A DNA stretch of 11,694 bases, from assembly GCA_964429265.1 (NCBI GenBank), contig CAYSBK010000069.1:1-11694 (forward strand), read 5' to 3'. This document shows positions 6,094 to 11,694 of the stretch, piece by piece (within the stretch, counting starts at the first letter, position 1; each line of letters opens with the position of its first letter). The notes below the pieces were generated by a model. That model had not been told where the DNA came from. It was given only the letters and a program-made list of their open reading frames with translations, and ran no database searches. Origin of the DNA: CAYSBK01 sp964429265 (GTDB lineage: Bacteria; Planctomycetota; Phycisphaerae; Sedimentisphaerales; Anaerobacaceae). A program made the translations under genes and the position numbers.

Positions 6094-7896
6094 ATGACAG
6101 CGAACAAGGAAAATACCGTCGGCATCGTCCGGACCCGGGCGGAGCGCGTGGTGCAACCGGACCAGCCGCTGGAGCTGGACTGCGGAAAGAAACTCGGCCC
6201 CATCGACGTGGCATATGAAACATACGGCCGGCTCAACGAAGCGGGCGACAACGTGGTGCTGATATGTCACGCGCTGAGCGGCGATGCGCACGTCGCCGGC
6301 TACCACAGCCAATCCGACAGGAAACCCGGCTGGTGGGAAGGAATGGTCGGGCCGGGAAAGGGAATCGACACGAACAAGTACTTCGTGATATGTTCCAACT
6401 TCCTGGGGGGCTGCAGCGGCACGACCGGCCCGTCGTCGATAAACCCCGCCACCAACAGGCCGTACGGGCTGGATTTCCCCATCATCACCATCGGGGATAT
6501 GGTAAGGGTCCAGAAGCTGCTGCTGGACAGACTCGGCATAAAGAAACTGCTGGCGGTGGTCGGAGGCTCCATTGGAGGAATGCAGGTGCTGCAGTGGGCC
6601 GTCGAGTATCCCCAAATGGTCGCCTCGGCGATACCGATAGCAACAAGCACACATCTCAGTGCGCAGGCGATAGCATTCGATGCGGTCGGCAGAAACGCGA
6701 TCCTCGCCGACCCGCACTTCGCCGGCGGCCGGTACGGCGATGACAAAGGCCCCGACCAGGGACTGGCCATCGCGCGAATGATAGGGCACATCACCTACCT
6801 GTCCGAAGAGAGCATGCGCCGCAAGTTCGGGCGACAACTCCGCGGTGCCAAGCAATACAGCTACGATTTCGACTCCGAGTTCGCGGTCGAGACCTACCTT
6901 GACCACCAGGGCCGAACGTTCGTGGAGCGATTCGACGCCAACAGCTACCTCTACATCACAAAGGCCGCCGACTATTTCGACCTGCCCGCTCAATTCGGCT
7001 CCCTGGAGCGGGCGTTCGCCAACGTCGCGGCAAGATTCCTGGTCATAAGCTTCAGCAGCGACTGGCTTTTTCCCCCCGCCCAGTCCGAGGCGATGGTGGA
7101 CGCGCTGGTCGCAACCGGCAAGGACGTCAGCTACTGCAACATCGACTCGCCATACGGACACGACGCGTTTCTGCTGGAGCCGGAGACCCTGGCAGGCTTT
7201 ATCAGCGGATTTCTCGACGCCACCGCCGACCCGCACCGCTCGATGCAGCCCGGCGGCGCCAGCGAACCGGCCCCTTACCGGCTCAGCAGCTTCGACCGCG
7301 CCAGAAGAACCCGCATAGATTACGAGTTGATAGAGTCCCTCATCGAGCCGAACAGTCGGGTGCTCGACGTCGGCTGCGGGGACGGCGAACTGCTGGCCAG
7401 GCTCTCGGCCGACAAGAACATCAGGGGCAGCGGCATCGAGGTCGAGCAGGAACTGGTATTGTGCTGCATCCGGCGCGGCCTGCCGGTTATCCACCGTGAT
7501 ATCGAGCGGGGCCTTCACAACTACGCCGACAAGAGTTTCGACTACGTGATTCTTTCGCAGACCGTTCAGACCCTTCGCGAACCGGAAAAGGTCCTGCGGG
7601 AACTGCTTCGCGTCGGCAGGAAGGTGATAGTGAGCTTCCCGAACTTTGCACACTGGCGCTGCAGGGGGCAATTGCTACTCGGCGGCAAAGCGCCGGTAAC
7701 GGCGAGGCTTCCGTTTCAGTGGTACGACTCGCCGAACATACACTGGCTGAGCCTCAAGGACTTTGAGACGTTGTGCGGAAAGCTCGGTGTAACGATAGAA
7801 AAGCGGATCCCGCTGGCCGGCACGCGTGTCGCAGCCGTGCGCCTGTTGCCCAACCTTCTCGCCGAGCAGGTCATATACGTGACGCGTCGGCCCTAA
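6094..7896 (+). CDS. metXW: Fused homoserine O-acyltransferase (MetX) and MetW methyltransferase-like protein
   Basis: MetX activates the hydroxyl of L-homoserine with an acyl-CoA (acetyl or succinyl) for methionine synthesis. The 600-residue protein holds a complete MetX alpha/beta hydrolase (about 8-378): DTNKYFVICSNFLGGCSGTT (92-111), nucleophile elbow VGGSIGG with Ser159, Asp323 (SSDWLFPP) and His356 (SPYGHDAF) as catalytic triad. A linker of about 25 residues leads to a full MetW domain (about 406-597) with the SAM-binding motif VLDVGCGDG (423-431) and the family sequence NIHWLSLKDFETLC. In many proteobacteria metX and metW are adjacent separate genes, and MetW is needed for MetX activity in some. 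ATG at 6094 is chosen because of the promoter position. Whether the acyl donor is acetyl- or succinyl-CoA cannot be told by eye. It ends in a 4-bp tail-to-tail overlap with the gene on the other strand. Confidence 0.95.
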   Translation: MTANKENTVGIVRTRAERVVQPDQPLELDCGKKLGPIDVAYETYGRLNEAGDNVVLICHALSGDAHVAGYHSQSDRKPGWWEGMVGPGKGIDTNKYFVICSNFLGGCSGTTGPSSINPATNRPYGLDFPIITIGDMVRVQKLLLDRLGIKKLLAVVGGSIGGMQVLQWAVEYPQMVASAIPIATSTHLSAQAIAFDAVGRNAILADPHFAGGRYGDDKGPDQGLAIARMIGHITYLSEESMRRKFGRQLRGAKQYSYDFDSEFAVETYLDHQGRTFVERFDANSYLYITKAADYFDLPAQFGSLERAFANVAARFLVISFSSDWLFPPAQSEAMVDALVATGKDVSYCNIDSPYGHDAFLLEPETLAGFISGFLDATADPHRSMQPGGASEPAPYRLSSFDRARRTRIDYELIESLIEPNSRVLDVGCGDGELLARLSADKNIRGSGIEVEQELVLCCIRRGLPVIHRDIERGLHNYADKSFDYVILSQTVQTLREPEKVLRELLRVGRKVIVSFPNFAHWRCRGQLLLGGKAPVTARLPFQWYDSPNIHWLSLKDFETLCGKLGVTIEKRIPLAGTRVAAVRLLPNLLAEQVIYVTRRP

Positions 7897-9275
7897 ATCG
7901 TTACCTCGCAGTAAGACGACGGGTCGTATTCCAGAACGATCTCGGGCACGAACCCCGCCGGAACCTCGGTCACGCCCGACCGGTTGAAGTACAGGTCGCT
8001 GTTACCGGACAGCGTCATCTCGACGTCGGAGTAATTGATTACCGACCCGTTGATGGTGCCGCCGGCGTTGCCGAAGAACTCGATCCCGTTGGCGGCTACC
8101 GCGCCGTTGAGCGTGTGGAAATTACCGCCGAAGCTCACGTGAAAGCCGGGCGCCAGAAGGAACGTGCCGGTTTGATCCTGCAAACCGGCGAACTGTGCGC
8201 CCTGAAGCTCTTCAACACCGTGGCTTACCACCGTGCCGAGGAAGTTGATTTGATTGGTCGCCGAGTTGTCCTCTACGTTGCCGTCGCCCACGACGATGCC
8301 GGTCACCTCGGCATTGCCGGCGAAGGTCACGACGTTCGGAGTTTCGATGAAAACGATACCTTTGAGCTCCACGTTGCCGTTGAAGGTCGGGTTCGTTCCC
8401 GCCGCTATGCGGACGTTCTCGAAGGTGGCGTCGGAGCTGGTGTCCGTGGAGGCGTCGATGACGTTGGTGGCATAAGCGGCGAAAGCCGACGGATTCGGAG
8501 TGGGAAACTCCGGCGGGTCAACGCCGATGAATACGTGGTTAAGCGCATCATCGCCCTTTTCGCCGCCTATCGAGGCCTGGCCGCCCTGAATGTCCACCGT
8601 CGCCAGCGGGTTGGCGATTTTGACCTCTCCGGCTATGTGCGAATTGCCGATGATCGACAGCGCAAGGTTGCTGTTGGCGCTTTCGATGAAGACGTCCGAT
8701 TCCACCGAAACGTTGACGCCCTCAAGCTCCACGTTACCCGACAGGTGCAGCGCGCCCCTTGTCGCCACGCCGTAGTCGAATACGCTGTGCGCCCGTTCGC
8801 CGATGTTGTAGTTGACCCTGATGGTCTTGCTTATCGAGCCGCAGTGCCCGGTCACCTCCAGCTCAATCGTGGCCGCGTCGGCCTGTCGTATCCGGGCCGT
8901 GAAAAACCGCCCCTGCTGCGAATCGAGCGTCACGGCCGGAACAGTGATGGTTGAACCGTCGTAAGTCGGACAGATGTTGTAAACACCGTTGCTCGACAGG
9001 TCATCCGCAAAGGAGCTTGCCAGAAGATCGAACACCTGCCCCGGGTCCGTGGTGCCGGGAACCGAAAACCGCCCCAGCCAGAACCGCATCACCTCAAGGC
9101 CCGACTCTGCCGAGGCACGCGCAGCGTCGGCCTTCCGCTGGTTCTCGGCCAGTTGAAGGTTCACATTGGAAACGCAGCACACCGAGACCGCCCACGCCGA
9201 CAGCGCCGCCAGGATTATCATCGACACCAACATCGCCGCACCCTTGCGGATGCGCCTGCTTCGGCCAATAGCCAT
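7893..9275 (-). CDS. PilX-like membrane-anchored protein with glycine/asparagine repeats
   Basis: The 460-residue protein begins with a basic stretch (GRSRRIRKG, 4-12) and one hydrophobic helix (about 13-35). A polar helix follows (NLQLAENQRKADAARASAESGLE, about 39-61), the layout of PilX-type minor pilins and pilus assembly proteins. No clear prepilin peptidase motif is seen; cleavage after Gly12 (KG/AAML) is possible. The body (about 165-435) repeats a loose pattern of two hydrophobic residues, GN, then a hydrophobic strand and G: around 180, 210, 300, 320, 385, 402 and 424. This suggests a beta-solenoid exposed outside the membrane. There is no close known function; an envelope or adhesin-like role is inferred. 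ATG at 9275 has a G-rich site seven bases upstream; GTG at 9311 would add 12 residues. It follows rpoN at 169 bases and overlaps the end of metXW by four bases. Confidence 0.75.
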   Translation of the reverse strand: MAIGRSRRIRKGAAMLVSMIILAALSAWAVSVCCVSNVNLQLAENQRKADAARASAESGLEVMRFWLGRFSVPGTTDPGQVFDLLASSFADDLSSNGVYNICPTYDGSTITVPAVTLDSQQGRFFTARIRQADAATIELEVTGHCGSISKTIRVNYNIGERAHSVFDYGVATRGALHLSGNVELEGVNVSVESDVFIESANSNLALSIIGNSHIAGEVKIANPLATVDIQGGQASIGGEKGDDALNHVFIGVDPPEFPTPNPSAFAAYATNVIDASTDTSSDATFENVRIAAGTNPTFNGNVELKGIVFIETPNVVTFAGNAEVTGIVVGDGNVEDNSATNQINFLGTVVSHGVEELQGAQFAGLQDQTGTFLLAPGFHVSFGGNFHTLNGAVAANGIEFFGNAGGTINGSVINYSDVEMTLSGNSDLYFNRSGVTEVPAGFVPEIVLEYDPSSYCEVTI

Positions 9276-9350
9276 TTTTCTGCCCCCCCTGAAAAAGTAC
9301 GTTGCGACCACACAAAGTCCGGCCGATCCTGCACGTCCGTCACTAAATAA

Positions 9351-9378
9351 AACATATCAATTAAACCGGCCCGGGCAA
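9351..9378 (-). promoter_or_regulatory. Possible sigma-70 promoter of the PilX-like gene
   Basis: On the minus strand TTGCCC (9373-9378) is 16 bases from TATGTT (9351-9356), a moderate match in the only AT-rich stretch between rpoN and this gene. A sigma-54-like element overlaps the -35 (9375-9389). Either, both or neither may be used; read-through from rpoN is also possible because I see no terminator after rpoN. Confidence 0.35.
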
Positions 9379-9444
9379 AACGCGTGCTCGGCTCCGCCGT
9401 CCCATAATCCGCCCCGCGTAAGACCTGCCACCAAGGCCAGGCCG

Positions 9445-10932
9445 TCAGTATCGTTTCCTGAACCGTGCCGTCGGGATGTTCAGCAGCTTGCGATACTTCG
9501 CAACGGTCCGGCGGGCGATGTTCGGTATCCCGGCCTCGGCGAGTTTGCGGCGAATCTGGTCGTCGCTGAGCGGCCTGGTCTTGTCCTCGGCATCGATAAT
9601 CTGCTGAAGCCTGGTCCGTATCGCCTCCCAGCTGCGAGCGTTGCCCGAATCGTCCTCCATCCCGCCGCTGAAAAACTTCCGAAGCGGCAATATCCCCCAG
9701 GAACACTGGACGTACTTGCCCGATACGGCCCGCGAAACCGTCGCAAGGTGCACCCCTACTTCGTCGGCGACCTTCGACATCGGCAGGGGCTTCAAGTACA
9801 GGGGGCCACGCTCGAAGAACTCCCGCTGAAACTTCACCACCGCGCGCGCGACACGCAACAGCGTCGCCTTGCGCTGCTCAATTGCATCCATAATCCACCG
9901 CGCAGACCGGATATTGTCCCGCAGAAACTTCCTGGTCTTCTCGTTGACCTTCTTATCCTGCGCCAGCCGCTGGTAGTAGCTGTTCACCCGCAAGGACGGA
10001 AGCCGTGAATCCGCCAGCCTTACCGTGAAATCTCCCTGCTCTTCCGACCACTCCACGATAACGTCCGCCACTATTGGATGGTTCTCGTCGCGACCAACCT
10101 GAAGCCCCGGCGAGGTGTCCAGCTTGCTGAGCCGACCGACCGAACGCTTGATGTCCTCCACCGTGCAGTTCATTTTCCTGGCTATCTCCGGCAGACGGTT
10201 GGCAAGAAGGTCGTCCATATGCTTCGATACAAGCTCGGCCTCGAAGCTCATATCCTCACCGCTGTTGGCGATCTGGATCAGCAGACACTCCTTCAGGTCC
10301 CTGGCACCAACACCGGTCGGTTCGAGCTTCTGAACAAGCTTCAGCGCCTCCTCCAAATCCTCCATCCCGAAGTCGCTGTTGTCTTTGTTGCACAGATGCC
10401 CCAAGGGCACCGACAGGTAGCCGCGGTCGTCGATGTAGCTGATGATTTCTTCTCCCGCCTTTCGCACCGCCGGCGGCGCATCGACAAGGCGCCACTGCTG
10501 CTGAAGGTGGTCCTGAAGTGACTGCGACGGGGCGGCGGTATTCTTCAAGGCCTGGAGCTTCGGGTCCGGCTCGTCCGTGTAAACCCGCCGGGGAAACTCG
10601 TCGACCTGGTCGATGTGCTGCCTCAAATCCTCGTCCACGCTTTCCAGGCGCTCAAAGTCCTCGAGCTTGTTGTTGTCCGTGGCAAGAGACAGGTCCTTTT
10701 CGTTGACGTCCTGCTGCTGAGCATCCTGCGGTGCGTCGGGGGGATTGGCGTCGGGGGGATTGGCCTCGGCGGGTTCTTCAAGCTCCAGCACCGGATTTTC
10801 GCTCAATTCCTGCTCAATCCTCTCCTGAAGCGCAAGAATCGGAAGCTGCAGAATCTCCATCGCCTGGATCATACGCGGCGCCAGCATCATTCGCTGTTCC
10901 AGCCGCAACTGTCTTTGCATCTCCAGTTTCAT
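9445..10932 (-). CDS. rpoN: RNA polymerase sigma-54 factor
   Basis: Sigma-54 directs core RNA polymerase to -24/-12 promoters and needs an AAA+ activator to open them. The 495-residue protein is complete. Region I is glutamine/leucine-rich (about 1-50, with MILAP-like MMLAPRMIQAMEILQLP). An acidic, proline-rich region II follows (about 52-125). The core-binding domain (about 135-330) contains EPTGVGARDLKECLL (204-218). The helix-turn-helix (about 385-404, VADEVGVHLATVSRAVSGKY) recognises the -12 element, and the RpoN box ARRTVAKYRK (473-482) recognises the -24 element. ATG at 10932 has no strong ribosome-binding site. The gene has its own extended -10 promoter and is insulated from recR by a terminator. 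No enhancer-binding activator is in the window, so its regulon cannot be read here. Confidence 0.97.
   Translation of the reverse strand: MKLEMQRQLRLEQRMMLAPRMIQAMEILQLPILALQERIEQELSENPVLELEEPAEANPPDANPPDAPQDAQQQDVNEKDLSLATDNNKLEDFERLESVDEDLRQHIDQVDEFPRRVYTDEPDPKLQALKNTAAPSQSLQDHLQQQWRLVDAPPAVRKAGEEIISYIDDRGYLSVPLGHLCNKDNSDFGMEDLEEALKLVQKLEPTGVGARDLKECLLIQIANSGEDMSFEAELVSKHMDDLLANRLPEIARKMNCTVEDIKRSVGRLSKLDTSPGLQVGRDENHPIVADVIVEWSEEQGDFTVRLADSRLPSLRVNSYYQRLAQDKKVNEKTRKFLRDNIRSARWIMDAIEQRKATLLRVARAVVKFQREFFERGPLYLKPLPMSKVADEVGVHLATVSRAVSGKYVQCSWGILPLRKFFSGGMEDDSGNARSWEAIRTRLQQIIDAEDKTRPLSDDQIRRKLAEAGIPNIARRTVAKYRKLLNIPTARFRKRY
10733..10762 (-). repeat. Perfect 15-bp tandem duplication within rpoN region II
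   Basis: The unit GCGTCGGGGGGATTG (plus-strand sense) occurs at 10733-10747 and again at 10748-10762 without mismatch. A degraded third copy follows (GCCTCGGCGGG). It encodes the repeated Ala-Asn-Pro-Pro-Asp in the acidic linker of sigma-54 (residues about 57-67). The frame is preserved, so length changes here would be tolerated. Confidence 0.9.
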
Positions 10933-10968
10933 AGCTTACCGAAATCCTGCATAGTCCTTGCACGTCTC

Positions 10969-10977
10969 ATTATAGCA
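10969..10977 (-). promoter_or_regulatory. Extended -10 promoter of rpoN
   Basis: The minus strand reads TGCTATAAT, a perfect -10 hexamer with the TGn extension. No good -35 is visible, which is typical of extended -10 promoters. Transcription would begin near 10962, about 30 bases before the rpoN ATG. Confidence 0.7.
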
Positions 10978-11010
10978 TAACGTTCGAAGCCGCGCATCCG
11001 CTTTCCGCGC

Positions 11011-11036
11011 AAAAAAACCGGCGGCCTTCGCCGCCG
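11011..11036 (-). terminator. Intrinsic terminator after recR
   Basis: On the minus strand a perfect 7-bp stem, CGGCGGC (11030-11036) / GCCGCCG (11019-11025), has a GAAG loop and is followed within two bases by seven T (11011-11017). It lies about 30 bases after the recR stop codon and upstream of the rpoN promoter. Confidence 0.92.
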
Positions 11037-11065
11037 CAACGCCGTCGTACACAGCGGCGCTGCGA

Positions 11066-11662
11066 TTAATCCAGGCTTTGCCGGCCGAGAACCGCGTCGG
11101 TGAGCATCTTTGCGCTGGCGTACTCGATCGTGCTGCCGGTGGCCAGCCCACGCGCCAGCCGCGTCAGCTTCACCCCGAAAGGCTTCAGAAGCGAAGCTAT
11201 GTAAAGGGCCGTACCGTCGCCCGCCACGTTCGGATTCGTCGCCATCACCACCTCCTTCACCCCGCCGCGACGAACCCTCTCCACGAGTTGCTGAATCGTC
11301 AGGTCCTCCGGCTCTACGCCTTCCAGCGGTGCAATGTGCCCGCCAAGAACGTGGTACACCCACCTGCACGCCCCCGTCTTCTCCAGCTTTATCACGTCCT
11401 TCGGCTGCTCGACTACGCAAACCGTGCTCTTGTCCCGCCGGGCATCGGCGCATATACCGCAGAGCTGCTGCTCGGCGAAATTGAAGCACTGCCCGCACCG
11501 CCCAACCTTGTTCTTGACATCCGCTATCGCCTGGGCAAGACGCATCGCCTCGGCCTTGTCCGATTTGAGTATGTGAAATGCCAGTCGCTCGGCTGTCTTC
11601 GGCCCGATGCCGGGCAGCCTGCCGAGTTCCTCTATCAGCTTGTTAATCGCCTCCGTGTACAC
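11066..11662 (-). CDS. recR: Recombination mediator protein RecR
   Basis: RecR works with RecO (and RecF) to load RecA at gaps in damaged DNA; cytosolic ring or clamp. With the GTG at 11662 the protein has 198 residues, the usual length, and begins MYTEAINKLIEELGRLPGIG like most RecR proteins. It has a helix-hairpin-helix (13-32, LPGIGPKTAERLAFHIL), a four-cysteine zinc finger (Cys56, 59, 68, 71 in RCGQC and LCGIC), a Toprim domain (about 79-175, with ATNPNVAGDGTALY at 141-154) and the C-terminal Walker-B-like RLARGLATGS. A GTG at 11686 is also in frame and no in-frame stop is visible before the window edge, so the start may be further upstream. The common upstream partners (dnaX, ybaB) would lie outside the window. 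A terminator closes the gene. Confidence 0.95.
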   Translation of the reverse strand: MYTEAINKLIEELGRLPGIGPKTAERLAFHILKSDKAEAMRLAQAIADVKNKVGRCGQCFNFAEQQLCGICADARRDKSTVCVVEQPKDVIKLEKTGACRWVYHVLGGHIAPLEGVEPEDLTIQQLVERVRRGGVKEVVMATNPNVAGDGTALYIASLLKPFGVKLTRLARGLATGSTIEYASAKMLTDAVLGRQSLD

Positions 11663-11694
11663 GCTGCGCCCATGCCCCAAGACCACTGCAGCCG

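Noticed and set aside
6055..7671. A 538-codon open frame antisense to metXW
   Set aside because: It mirrors the codon structure of a strongly supported gene in GC-rich DNA and shows no recognisable domain.
10933..11065. A small gene or RNA between rpoN and recR
   Set aside because: The 133 bases are accounted for by the recR terminator, the rpoN promoter and a short leader; no further structure is visible.
1..11694. CRISPR array, insertion sequence, attachment site, tRNA or a multi-gene defence system
   Set aside because: No regular direct repeats, transposase or integrase motifs, inverted terminal repeats or cloverleaf patterns were seen; all nine genes are housekeeping or envelope functions.

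Overview
The window looks like chromosomal core DNA from a GC-rich bacterium, most likely a planctomycete of the Phycisphaerae type. This is inferred from the gene set and from protein style: a large zinc-ribbon class II ribonucleotide reductase, a fused MetX-MetW, a tiny basic SANT-like protein and a PilX-like surface protein. No rRNA or other marker settles the taxonomy. There are nine protein genes, no tRNA or rRNA, no CRISPR array, no insertion sequence and no sign of recent gene transfer.

Layout, left to right. (1) nrdJ, a B12-dependent ribonucleotide reductase on the minus strand (59-3103). It has its own promoter and two tandem sites that resemble NrdR boxes. (2) A minus-strand unit read trpS -> DUF2007 protein -> scpA (5454 down to 3363). 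Its genes overlap or abut, and a strong intrinsic terminator follows scpA (3298-3324). (3) A 76-residue basic SANT/Myb-like DNA-binding protein on the minus strand (5660-5890), divergent from (4) metXW on the plus strand (6094-7896). The latter is a single 600-residue protein joining homoserine O-acyltransferase (MetX) to the methyltransferase-like MetW. (5) A PilX-like, membrane-anchored protein with a repetitive, probably beta-solenoid body (7893-9275, minus). Its last codons overlap the end of metXW tail to tail. (6) rpoN, sigma-54 (9445-10932, minus), with an extended -10 promoter. (7) recR (11066-11662, minus), closed by a textbook terminator.

Most genes are unrelated housekeeping functions: dNTP supply, chromosome condensation, tRNA charging, methionine synthesis, alternative transcription and recombinational repair. 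The two points with most biological content are the MetX-MetW fusion, read from a promoter that would give an almost leaderless mRNA, and the NrdR-like control region of nrdJ. I found no convincing novel multi-gene defence or mobile system. The largest gap between genes is about 260 bases, and all gaps hold promoters, hairpins or terminators as listed.
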